From Megalonaias nervosa (taxonomy: Eukaryota > Mollusca > Bivalvia > Unionida > Unionidae): a stretch of 64,000 bases of DNA. Location: contig JAECUM010001937.1 of assembly GCA_016617855.1 (NCBI GenBank), positions 62,001 through 126,000 of the forward strand. Reading direction: 5' to 3'. Below, in pieces: positions 33,944 through 44,650 of this stretch; the stretch's first letter is position 1; every line of letters begins with the position of its first letter. Under the pieces are notes generated by a model. It searched no databases, was not told the DNA's origin, and was given only the letters and a program-made list of their open reading frames with translations. A program made the translations under genes and the position numbers.

Positions 33944-34580
33944 CTTAGGTGGCGCTCTACAGTTTCGTATTTTGCATAGGGTTAGAATTTTAAAGAAAAA
34001 GACTTCCTCTGGGTTTCCTCATTAGTTATACTGGCTATTTAAAACAGACCTTGTATATCTTAGGTGTTGTTCAAAGAACCTTTAATTCCCTTTATTTTGG
34101 TGTATGACTGATGGGTGTAATATGGGTAATAGAGTATACAGCTTGGCCTTAATCTAGATGTGCACCTTTCAAAAAGTGCTAGCTCCACTTGGTCATTTTC
34201 ACTTCCTGAACTTCAGAGGTAAATTGTAAAAAAAAGAGCTGATAACTTTTTTTACATTTTATATATTTGGTAATTCATTCATTGCACTTTCAGAAGCTGG
34301 TATTGTCTAGTCTGGCAAAATTCATTTTCCCTATTTTAAAAGCTACTAAGGATAGTGTACTTTAGATAAATTCAGGCTGATTTTTGGAGCACAAGGGAGC
34401 AGTCATTTTAGTTAGCAGTGTGCTAAGATCATTTAAAATTTCCAAAAGTACGATATCCAAAGAAATGTCAGCCACATTACGTCAAAGTAGCATAGAGGTA
34501 TGCCAACATTCTCTCCACTGTGCATGTTTTAAATGCAAACAACTTCATCATACATACATCACTCTCTCAAAAGTACATAA
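33944..34580 (+). repeat. Unknown 0.6-kb dispersed repeat, copy B
   Basis: Second copy of the repeat at 15127-15745, same strand. Here GCATAGGGTTAGA, TGTATGACTGATGGGTG and TTACATTTTATATATTTGG recur in the same order and spacing. No transposon ends recognised. Confidence 0.8.
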
Positions 34581-34799
34581 TAACTGGTCAGCGAATGAAC
34601 AGCGATCAATGTTTTCATCCATTACTTCACATAGATTCAAGTCATGATTCCACTGCTGGGCTCAAGGAAAATTTTCTCAAGCATGTGCCCTTAGAGCAGA
34701 GTGTACTACATCAGATACTAGTCCCTGTCACTTTACTCAATACAGTACATGTATATACTACACTACTAATACTCCTACTAAAAAATAATCCCTTGTAGG

Positions 34800-35250
34800 A
34801 TGCTCTATTGGCTGAAAAGAAATTCAGTTGGCTGGAAGGTGATGGAAGCTGGGAATACAGAAATCAGACTTGGGTGATGTATATTTCTTTAACAAAATGA
34901 ATAAAAATATGCTAATATTAAAAAAAGTGCGACATAGCTTCATTTCATTCAATTTATTATATTTTTAACAAATTTTGGTATTCACAACTTCTATCCAAAT
35001 GAAATGTAGGCTAACAGAACTTGAAAACATGTTCATTTGCTTGTGTGAGAATTTTAATTTATTAGAAAAAAATGCATCAGCGCAAGTAAAGTCAGTCTAA
35101 AGCAATTCGACTTTGATCTGTAGAAAAATGTCAATATGGGCTGCCAAGTGTGAGATATTCCTGAAAATCTGACTTCTCATTCTGATGTTAGTCAACCTTG
35201 GAACATAGCACCATTATTTAGGCAGTAAGACCTTGACCCCCAAAATGATT
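34800..35250. mobile_element. Old non-autonomous relative of the 35.9-40.8 kb transposon
   Basis: The blocks GTTGGCTGGAAGGTGATGGAAGCTGGGAATAC, AAATGAAATGTAGGCTAACA and GCCAAGTGTGAGATATTCCTGAAA closely match inverted-repeat sequence of the large element (for example 40370-40400 and 36420-36450), so this is a MITE built from its terminal repeat. Confidence 0.6.
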
Positions 35251-35429
35251 ATCAGGGTTGATGTCTTCTCAGACTGTAAAATATGTGGATGTTTTACACT
35301 ACAGGACTACCTTCATTAAAGACCATTTTGCTATCAGAACTATTTCTTTATCCAAGCTTTCTGGGTGAATAAAATACTTACATCACAAACAAATCTTAAA
35401 AATGTAGTAATGTCTACAGATGTTGCACA

Positions 35430-35825
35430 TAATAATGACCTAATAAATAAGATAGAGATGGTTCAAAGTAGAGCTGCTAGATTCACCATAAACAGATTCT
35501 GTAATACTAGCAGCATCTGTGCAATACTGAATCATCTCCACTGGGAATCACTCAAATCCAGGCGAACCATGGTCCAGCTGACCATGTTGTGATAGTAAAC
35601 ATAACAGCAGACAGATACTTTACCCTAGCACATAGCCAAACCAGGGCACATGATAGGAACAGTACCAGTTAAAGTCATTATCAACAAATTGTTTCAAGTT
35701 CAGCTTCTTTCCATGTACAATAGGGACTTGGAACAAATTACCATAACTGCAGAAGCTCCTGACTTGGTATCTCACAAACAGGAGCTTTTCAAAATCACAT
35801 TCTAATGAACTAGTCAGCTACAGGT
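35430..35825 (+). mobile_element. LINE reverse-transcriptase 3' fragment
   Basis: The plus-strand frame reads NDLINKIEMVQSRAARFTIN, then CAILNHLHWESLKSRRTMVQ: the conserved C-terminal segment of CR1/Jockey-type RTs. Beyond a frameshift, a degenerate pattern (SFHVQ, GT, LVSHKQELFKITF) follows the usual end of these proteins. 5' truncated and decayed. Confidence 0.7.
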
Positions 35826-35944
35826 AAGACCTAGTGATTCTCAGGGCTATGCCGGTTAAGGTTCATCATTGGATCGCCACTACGTTAGTCGGATTGGTCT
35901 GTATGAATGGACGAAATCGTACACCGACACTCTTATACTTACTT

Positions 35945-36567
35945 TAGTCCTACAATGTAAGACATAGCACATGTTGTTTTTGTTTAAGTGCTATGTCTTA
36001 CTACCCAAATAACAGCCTTGCATAGCCTGTTCCGATGTCGGTTGACACTGGAATAAGTAGTCAAAGTTTCAGGAATATCTCACACATTTGGCAGCCTATA
36101 TCGACACTCTTCCACTAATGTAAGTGTAATTAATATACTAACTGTGCTGTCTTTATCCTGGTGGAATCAAAATATGACACTAGCAAATGGACGCATTTTC
36201 ATGTTCATTGATATACATTTGAATTTGTTGCAATGCAACGGTAGTCGAGGTATGCCGAAGTATGTTCAAGTAGGTTCATATGTGGGATATGTTTCTTGAA
36301 CGAAACGAAACGAAACATTGCTTACAGTTCCAATAGGCATAATATATTTTTATTCATTTCATTAAAGAATAATATTTCAACTTAATCCGATTTCAGCATT
36401 CCAGCTTTCTTCGCTTTCCAGCCAACTGAAATGTAGGCCAACGAAACTTTGAAAACAGATCCATTTCTTTTGTGAAAATTTGAATTTATGGGTTGTTTTC
36501 ACGGATGTCACGCTAAGGTACACAATTTCCCAAAATGCAACGCGATTAAACAAACGCCGCCATTTTG
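35945..36567 (+). repeat. Left terminal inverted repeat
   Basis: Partner of 39872-40831. It contains the uninterrupted sequence GAATTTATGGGTTG that serves as the empty site for the MITE in the other arm. Confidence 0.85.
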
Positions 36568-36664
36568 AGCCCCCCAACAAATCGATAGTTGACCTTGATA
36601 GTTATGATAGAGAAGACAACAAGGAAAGCTTTGATCCATACTAATTATCTCTATTCACTAGTGG

Positions 36665-37509
36665 ATGATGTTCGTGAGATACATCCAGAAAACTGCTAAA
36701 ATACAGATTGATCCATGTAAACTGCCTGCTGAAGCTTTTAGCAACGATCGGACGAAATGGCCTGAGGTCAGCTATGTAGACACTGTTCATTTTTTGATTT
36801 TTCAACAGTCAGCATTCACCAAGGATTAGTTGAAGAACTACAAGTCTCTTGATGCATACAAGCTTTTCCAAGATGGCAGGATCCAAGAAATACTGCACAA
36901 GGAAATTAATGGGGTTCATTTGTTGAGAGCAAAGGTACTTACACTTCCATTTTTTTCTTTCTCTTTTCATAACGTAACTTCAGTTAACTCCATTTTATTA
37001 CTGCAGTAGCTTGTTTGTGATGATAGATTTATAGAGTTAAAATCAGTTAAAATAACAATAGCATTTTCAATTTTATTTGAACCATTCATCCCTCTGTGAA
37101 TTTGCTGTAACCACACGTTTAATAATGGGGTTGATTGATAGTACATGTAAACATTCCACATCTACATGTATGGATACATTCGACATGTACAAAAAGCTGG
37201 AGTACTGATGCAATATTGAACATTATATATTATATGTTGTAATGTTTCCTTCATTCTAAATTCCAGGTGACCCACTCTATGCGAGTCAGAGATAAACCTC
37301 TAGAGCCATGGGTTATTGTTGCTGGTGAAGAAAACAAAACTATCTCCACTCAAAGTGACAGAAAGTACTGCATTTGTGGTGGTGATGATGAGGGAAGAAA
37401 GCTGATAATGTGTGAAAGTGAAAATTGCCCAAAGGTATGGTTTCATTCCAGTTGTATAAAACTAAAATATGTGCCGAAAGGAAAATGGTACTGTGGCGAG
37501 TGCAAATGA
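36665..37509 (+). pseudogene. Transposon companion gene with C-terminal PHD finger
   Basis: Two exons, 36665-36934 and 37267-37509, joined in phase 0 (donor GTACTT, acceptor TTCCAG), would encode about 170 residues. The first part (WPEVSYVDTVHFLIF, then YKSLDAYKLFQDG and later KPLEPWVIVA) matches the N-terminal region of the second protein that accompanies ISL2EU-type transposases, which normally continues into a SWIM-type zinc site and a YqaJ-like nuclease. Here it goes straight into a C4HC3 PHD finger (CICGG, MCESENC, WFHSSC, WYCGEC) and stops. A TAG interrupts exon 1 after AFTKD. The role of the companion is unknown; PHD fingers bind histone tails, which could guide chromatin targeting. 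Confidence 0.72.
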
Positions 37510-37973
37510 TGAAAATATTTGCCAGTGCCCACCATGTTATGCTTTTTAAAGTGCTAATATATTGTATATATTATAATGGAAATAATAGTTTATAATGCTG
37601 TTGATGCCAAATATCTGATAAAGCAGTGTTATGTAGATTAGAAATTGACCAATATTGTACATCATCATTTGTTATATTATTCACAAATCAATAAATCAAT
37701 AATATGTGCAATGTCTCTGTTGTATCTTTGAAATATGATAAAGAAATCTTAGGAAACAAGTTAATATCCTCAAACCATCACTTGCGCCTGTAGATTTCCT
37801 GTTACACTTACTGACCATGACTATTTTGACATTCAGCAAATTATAAACATAAATGGAATAGAATTAGTATTAGAATGGTACACTTTATTTGCAAAGTTAC
37901 ATGTTACATATGTGTGACAATAACATTCAATGTACACATAATGGTGTGCTCAATAAACTTTGCACCCTTTCAC

Positions 37974-39832
37974 TCAAATGGAACAACTGAAGGACATAAA
38001 TTTGTTAAACAGCAAGCCACTTTAACAATCTTGTCAATAGTTGGAACACTCTCTCCATGTTTCAACTTAATAAACTCAATGGGGACGATGCCCTCAAAAA
38101 TTCTGAATTTTCGCAACACGAGACCAATAACATGTTCCACATGAATTCGAACTGATGCAATATTTCTAGTTTTCTCAACTTCTAGTGGATGTAACTGTGT
38201 CCTCGTGTAAAGGTAGGGATGGCTAATTCAGCTTGATAAAAGCTCACATCATCTTCTATGTTGAAGCCTCTGTCAACCATCACTATGTCACCTGGTAGTA
38301 CACTGTTGAGAACTCCTGATTTTTCTGTTATATACTTGTCAGAGGTTCTGCCTCCCCATCCATCAGAAATAAATGTAACAACACCTTGAGGGGCAATACC
38401 TATTAGACACTTCACAGTCTGGTTATGTTTGTAATTGGAATATGTGTACACTTTGTTCAGAGCACCGCTTGGCTTCTCTGTAAATAATTCAAAACAGTCT
38501 AGCACAACAACTTTCTCGCCAAACTCTTTTCTGAAACACAGAGGCATTGTTTCCCTCATTTTGTTCTCGATTTGGCCACTGCACTAAAAAAGCCTAGTCT
38601 AATGTAGAGTACATCCAGAGTATTGTGAAAACTTCTTTGCACAGTAGGTAAAGAAACGGTCAAATGATTGGCTATGTCTTGGAAAAGATAATTCATTCAA
38701 AGTTTCACAAGACACAAGAGAAATTCATTTTCTATTAACAGACTCTTACTGTTGTTACTCAAATGTCCCTCTATTAAATTAAAGACTAGTTTTAATACAC
38801 CATAATTGGGCAATCCCATGTAAAATGCTACTTGTTCAGAATTGTCAACGTAAGATAGAAGGTTGTATAGTCCTTTAAAATCAAACTGTTCATTTTCTTT
38901 ACCTTCGATAAGTCTGGACTTGTTATCATCTTCTAGTTGTTTGATTGCTTCGACTGTCAAGTCAGTTTGGATGCCCATTGCCTTTGATATTTCTACATCA
39001 TGATATGCAGGCTGAAATGACGCATGTTCCATTACTTTGTGATCATTACATGCACTGTCATTCTGTTTATCTGTATTCTCAGCACATTCAGATATGCCAC
39101 TGGCATTATTGTCCCCAAATTCAATGCACCTCTTTTTCGATGTTAATAGAGATGATACTGCATCTGAAATCTTTCTTTTGTGTTTCCGCTGGCTGGCCCA
39201 ATTAAATCTCTCATGCAGGTGAAGTCATTTCTGTGTAACCAAGATCTAAAGTTGGCAACCTAGATGGACTTGTTCTTTCATGCAAATATGCTTTAACAAC
39301 TGTAACAAGAAAAGGAAAGCAACTGTGATAGTGACCTCATTCAAAAGAATTAAATAATGTATTATGCAAGTCAAGAAAAAAGTCATCATATGTCAACAGA
39401 AAATGACTAGAACTGTCAATATATAATCCTGATACTCTTAATCAAAAATATAACACTGTCATGTAAATTTTTTTAATCCAAAACGACTGGTCCCTGCTGC
39501 TTGCACTGGGACTTGTAAACCAAGATTATCAGTTAGTATTACAGCTTGGATTAAAATGTCTGTAAAAATCAAGCTAAACATACATTATAACGCAATTGAA
39601 AAATTAATTTTAACATACCTCTGACAAAATGTTTAAAGCAAACAAGCGTTCATTCCCATCTCTCTTCAGTTGATAGCTGCCTTCCATAAACGACGTCTTT
39701 CTTCCGATAATTTCATTGTTTCTTCACCCTGATCAGTCAAAATTTTTGGTACTTTAAAGAAGCTTACATCTTTTTACATCTTTTTGTACACCTTTGCAGT
39801 TGGAACACCCAACAATACCACAAATTGGCATT
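37974..39832 (-). pseudogene. THAP-domain DDE transposase of the Harbinger-like element
   Basis: On the minus strand a THAP-like start (CGIVGCSNCKGVQ, then RRRLWKAAIN) at 39640-39832 is followed by at least one intron. A helical N-terminal region (39032-38697, FYMGLPNYGVLKLVFNLI) leads to the nuclease: VVLDCFELF with the first aspartate, SNYKHNQTVKCLIG, GWGGRTSDK, GDIVMVDRGFN with the second aspartate, and RIHVEHVIGL with the glutamate. The end is VVPFE and a stop at 37974-37976. Frameshifts near 38200 and 38560-38600 and around 39680 break it. Harbinger/ISL2EU assignment follows from the SDK and DRGF motifs (DDE_Tnp_4). Confidence 0.85.
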
Positions 39833-39871
39833 ATGGAAAACACGCTTGTCATTACACCTGTTGTCAATGGC

Positions 39872-40831
39872 TTGAGACTCAAAATGGCGGATCTATGTGT
39901 GCACATTTTCTGCAACGTCACGTGAAAACAACGCATTAGAGAAAAGTCCTCAGGGTAAGTACAGTTTGACAAAAACATTATAACAATACTTTGTAGAAAA
40001 GCTCCTTATTGGTTGCCAGTTGTGTGTGATATTCCTGAAAATTTGACTTTGTTACACTGTTAGTCGACATCAAAATACACTACACAGCCATTAGTTAGGC
40101 AGTAAGACCCATTAGTCCTACAACGTAAGCCCCATCACCTTGATATTTTTCTTCTGGGTGGGTGACTAACAGTGTAACAAAAGTAAAATTTTCAGTAATA
40201 TCACACACAACTGGCAACCAATAAGGACGCTTTTCTACAAAGTAAAATTATGTTTTTGTCAGACTTTACTTACCCTGATATCTTTTCTCTAATAAATTCA
40301 AATTCTCATAAAAGAAATGGACCTGTTTTCAAGTCTCATTGGCCTACATTTCAGTTGGCTGGAAAGCGATGAAAGCCAGGAATACCGAAATCGGGTTAAG
40401 TTGAAATATTATTCTTTAACGAAACGAATAAAAAATATATTATGCCTATTGGAACTATAAGCAGTGTTTCATTTCATTCAAGAAACATATCCCCCACATG
40501 AACCTACTTGAACATACTTCGGCATACCTCGACTACCGTCGCATTGCAACAAATTCAAATGTATGTCAACCGAACATGAAAATGCATCCATTTGCTAGTG
40601 TCATATTTTGATTCCACCAGATTAAAGACAGCACAGTAAGTATATTAATTACACATATATTAGTGGAAGAGTGTTGATATAGACTGCCAAGTGTGTGAGA
40701 TATTCCTGAAACTTTGACTACTCGTTCCGACGTTAACGACATCGGAACAGGCTATGCAAGGCCATTATTTGGGTTGTAAAACGTAGCACTTAAACAAAAA
40801 CAACATGTGCTATGTCTTACATTGTAGGACT
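39872..40831 (-). repeat. Right terminal inverted repeat (interrupted by a MITE)
   Basis: Inverted partner of 35945-36567; about 603 bp after removing the insertion at 39937-40291 and its duplicated AT. Confidence 0.85.
39937..40291. mobile_element. Palindromic MITE with AT target duplication
   Basis: TAGAGAAAAG at the left and CTTTTCTCTA at the right, with near-perfect arms of about 130 bp around a 75-bp centre. It is flanked by AT at 39935-39936 and 40292-40293, while the other transposon arm has a single AT at the same place. A 2-bp AT duplication is what ISL2EU-type elements make, and its centre contains AGTCCTACAACGTAAG, close to the terminus of the host element, so it may be a derivative of the same family. 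Confidence 0.88.
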
Positions 40832-40999
40832 ATAAGACCCATCACTCCTTGATGGGTCTTACGTGATAGGACTAATACATACTTCTGCATTTCCTACCAT
40901 CTTCTGTCCGTCCTATCGCTACCTTCCTTACTTTATTCTCGACCACGCACCACCCCTTGCTTAATCGTCAAGTGTGAATGTGTCAATAAATTTACAGAG

Positions 41000-42160
41000 A
41001 GATACTTACAATTTTTCTATACATATGAAGATTAAACGGTGTCATATCACCAATAATCAATTTTTTTACCACTTTTTTTTTGTTGTTTGGAACAATTTTT
41101 CTTTTAAATATTGGTGCGTTTTAAAGGATATTACTAGATTAACATGATGGCTTATTTTATCTTCTGATAGTTACCATATATGTTGAATTATAGTTATACC
41201 GCTAATTTTTTAAGCAATTTTTCCCGATTAATAGTCAGCCATGATGTCTTCCTCCTTGAAAACGCTCCAGAACGAGTGATTCAATTGGATAATGGTGACC
41301 ACATGGTATGTGACTTGTTTTCATTGGTTAAGACTAGATAGGGAGAATTTATTATTCGTAAACTTTCAAAACAAATGGTTATGTCTAGTCTACTTCAGTA
41401 CATAGTCGCACATGGCCAAACGACCGCACACTATTTAAACTCAGACTCATTCAGAATCTAAGTATGATTTATTATTGTTGTGTTGCGCGGGAAAGGTGGG
41501 GTGGAGGGAGACTATTGCGATAACTTTTGTCCTTTTAAACAGTTAAAATGATTAAGTTTGTTAGCAGAAACTTGTATTAATTAAAGTTGTCACCCACAAA
41601 TCTTTTAAGAGTGTTACTGCTTTGCATACATTTTTAATAATCGACGTGAAACATTATCGTTGCAATTTAATCATTTTACTTAGTCAAACAAAAGGCCCAG
41701 GCGAGCTTGAAATCACTCACACGCTTTCAAATAGCCAAATGCAAGAGTAGTTTGCCAATATATCGGATTCAGAAGGATGCTTTCTGTAAAGATTTATTCC
41801 AGTATTGTTGCTTGATGGCATATATGTTATGAAAACAACTGCTTCAAGGTCTCTCAGAATTGTATATTATTGTTTATATTTGATGGCATATCACCCTATC
41901 ATATCCAATATTGAAAGGTATTTTTTAATTCCAAGATGCTTTATGCCCCCTTCTCTTCCACCATACTATTTTATCTTCTGTTTCGTTCTCCAGCACCTCT
42001 CGGATCAATTGTTTTGCTGGCCTGAAGGCTACCATTTCTCTTTTAAGGTGTCTATCATAGGGACAGCACTCCAATTCCTTCATCCGGCATCCATTCAGCA
42101 GGCACATGGCCACGATCCTTTCCCAACTCGACATTAGTGAGTGATTGTTTTCGGCTCATG
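41000..42160. other. No gene confidently recognised
   Basis: AT-rich flank. The minus-strand frame 41925-42134 (69 codons from an ATG, containing LNGCRMKELECCPYDRHLKR) is lysine/arginine-rich but I do not recognise it and it has no paired exon. Confidence 0.35.
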
Positions 42161-42290
42161 GTCATTCCGTACCCAAGTCGTTTCGTACCCAGTGGAAATT
42201 GGTCGTTTCGTACCCAAGGTGCTGGTCGTTTCGTACCCAAGGTGCTATTCGTTTCGTACCCAAGGTGGTGGTCGTTTAGTACCCATTGAT
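42161..42290. repeat. 23-bp minisatellite, about five units
   Basis: TCGTTTCGTACCCAAGGTGCTGG-type units; the GTACCC core recurs at 42169, 42185, 42210, 42233, 42256 and 42279, the last four steps being 25, 23, 23 and 23 bp. Confidence 0.9.
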
Positions 42291-42706
42291 TTACAAGGTC
42301 AAATATACAGTATTGTCATATTTACCGCTCCCTCTCTAGGCCTAATCTTTTTCCTACCTTAAATATTGCATGAGCAAGCATATCCAGGCAAAAAGTTCAC
42401 CAAACACAAATAATTACAGTAATTGTACTGTTTTCTCTGTATGATAGCATCTATGTACTTAAAAGAATTAACACAAATTCACATTGCCAGTAAAAAGAAA
42501 AAGAAAACGTTGGCCAGATTTAAATAACTGAATAAGTCCATTCTTTTTTCTATCGTTCAAATAAACAAACATTGTCATATTTCTTGGCACTATTTAGTAA
42601 TGACTAACGTGACTGAAAAAATTACAAATGTTTATCCTCTCAAAGCAACTAGAAATTCTGCGATCTTTTAATAATGGGGCTGAATGCAGATAAAACAGTG
42701 TTGATT

Positions 42707-43987
42707 GAGTAGTAAGGATAGATGAGGATCCTGAACCAAAAAGAGGATCCTAGACCAGAAACCCCTACTCCCCTCCCAAATTTGGAGAGAGAGGATTTCT
42801 CGGAGAAAGAATATCCTAGTTTAGAAACCTTTTTTTTTTTTTTTTCATATGAAACAATTGTTACGTTTCGGCTCGTTTAAAGTAACATAAAGAAAAGAAC
42901 GAAGACAACAAGCCTTGTAAATTTTAACAAAAATAATTTATTTCCTTAGAAAACACGGTGAAAAGGTAAAATATGAAACAAGACTTAGGATTTATGAAGA
43001 AGATCCTAAAATGTGTCCTAAAATTGCGAAAAACATAAGAATAAACAGTTCTAAATTGAAGTCTGAATCTCAATTCCGTTCCAAGATGGCGGATGATGAC
43101 GTCAGACGAAGGTTAAACACAAATGTCCAGAATTTTCACTGTGAATCACAATTTGTATTGTTCAGTTCCAATTTAGAATTAATTTCAGCAAATGTCTTTG
43201 TCCAAAGCCAGTTGTGTAGTTCTCCAGGGAAAATAATTATTATTTAAAAGGTAGATGAAGTACAGCTATCGTCAATAGCAAAACACATGTTATTCTTCAT
43301 ACGTACGAACGAACAACTTTTTCCAGCACAAAAGAATACCTTCTTCTTAAGGTATTTAGAAACTATAAGAAGTTACGATGTGAATCTCTAAGATGTTAAA
43401 ATATGACTCTCCAATATGACTCTCGACTAGTTCGCAGGTACCTGAGTATTTTAAAGCAAACTAATACGTCATTTCACGTACAAGCACGAAGAAATCATGC
43501 GATTTCGAAACATCGCCAACGTAATATAGAATGTCAACAAGTATTATTAGTAATGACCGTGGTCACAACCAATCATTTACATAGCTATTTCCGACTGTTT
43601 ACTTAATATGACAAAACCGTCATGCAAAAATCGTGCTTACGCGAGTAACATTTACGTTCTAAATAAACACGATGTTTCTAACAAAATATCAGATCCTGCG
43701 AACATAATCATCATCATAATAATAATTATATTTAATGATATAAAAAATGAAATAAAAAGAATTAGAAAGAATTCGAATTTTAACACACATGTAATTTAAC
43801 TATAGGGTCGTAACACAATAAAATATTAATATAAAATGTCTTTTTGTCAATCAAAGAGACATGTCTGATTTGATCTTACAAACAAATTTTTAAAAAGATT
43901 TATTTCGATTAGAGCAGCTTGAAAATATACTGGCATAACAACTAAAATAATAAGCAATTGTATCAAAAATGTTGGTTACCATTTATC
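42707..43987 (+). repeat. Polinton left terminal inverted repeat (split by a solo LTR)
   Basis: About 320 bp after removing the LTR and its duplicated CAAT; partner of 60297-60619. The inner boundary lies just after GGTTACCATTTATC. Confidence 0.92.
42859..43815. mobile_element. Solo LTR inserted in the Polinton repeat
   Basis: A 957-bp block begins TGTTACGTTTCGG and ends GGGTCGTAACA (7-bp inverted TGTTACG/CGTAACA ends). It is flanked by CAAT at 42855-42858 and 43816-43819. The right Polinton repeat has the uninterrupted equivalent AAACAATAAAATATTAAT. Length, TG...CA ends and 4-bp duplication fit a Gypsy/BEL-type LTR left by recombination. No internal coding region. Confidence 0.85.
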
Positions 43988-44129
43988 ACCAAAATATGGA
44001 TCGGTATGTTTATTCGCAACTGAAAATGATAATAGAATATTAGGTTGGGCAGATGATCCGATGACATTTATTGACAATATAGTTGACGCACATTTTGGTA
44101 ATCATATTACTAAAGCTATACAAAATTAA
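43963..44129 (+). pseudogene. Short ORF remnant crossing the inner edge of the left repeat
   Basis: An open frame with no start reads GYHLSPKYGSVCLFATENDN, then ILGWADDPMTFIDNIVDAHF, to a TAA at 44127. It looks like a real protein C-terminus, but I cannot assign it. Its first residues lie within the inverted repeat, so the upstream part of the gene was lost when the repeat boundary formed. Confidence 0.4.
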
Positions 44130-44139
44130 GCATGCACTA

Positions 44140-44628
44140 CTATTCTAACCATATTTTATGATAATCTTTTTCATACCTGCCGATTCTCATTGGTAGGATA
44201 TCCGTTAACATACTGTCAATGATATGAAACTCTCGTATTAAATCGTCCATATCATATTTTACGCCTCGCAAATAAGATCTTATCTGATCAAGTCATTTTT
44301 TATAAGTGATAATTGCTATCTTACAAGCATTTTTTTTTGTCTCAAGTCGAGGCACAATTTTCTTACATGCTGTTGAAAAAGATACACCGACACCAGATAT
44401 TATTAACAGAAACAGATTTAATGATGTCCCACTTGAAATTATGCCAGAGCTGGTTATCAGCAGTGGAAAATATGATATTATTCGAAGTATTCTGCTGTAA
44501 AACTTGTAACATTGTTTTACACACCAAAGGTTTTTATGATAATATCTGTAATATTGCATCAGAGCGTCAACATCTTCTTTTGGAATCTCTTCTGAAATAT
44601 GATTGAAATCGATGATCTGTTTTTTCAT
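44140..44628 (-). pseudogene. Two-transmembrane Polinton protein
   Basis: From ATG 44628 (MKKQIIDFNHISEEIPKEDV) a cytosolic helix leads to two adjacent hydrophobic segments (LRIISYFPLLITSSGIIS and LFLLIISGVGVSFSTA), then a basic helical tail (CKKIVPRLETKKNACKIAI). A frameshift in an A-run near 44293 separates the last 50 residues (LLDQIRSYLRGVKYDMDDLI). The layout resembles 2TM SLATT/DUF4231-type membrane proteins, but that is shape similarity only. Last gene of the leftward set. Confidence 0.55.
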
Positions 44629-44650
44629 TATACAATATTTGTTTACAGTT

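Larger units (their letters stand above)
35945..40831. mobile_element. Harbinger-like (ISL2EU-type) transposon with 600-bp inverted repeats
   Basis: The left arm 35945-36567 and right arm 40831-39872 are inverted copies, starting AGTCCTACAATGTAAGACAT in both and ending near GCCGCCATTTTGAG / TCCGCCATTTTGAG. The right arm is longer only because a 355-bp MITE sits in it. Between the arms are a minus-strand THAP/DDE transposase and a plus-strand companion gene. Flanking target duplication is not clear. The element is dead (frameshifts and a stop), but the arms are still alike enough to align by eye. Confidence 0.82.

Noticed and set aside
42161..42290. CRISPR-like regular repeats
   Set aside because: Units abut directly without unique spacers; animal genome; a plain minisatellite.
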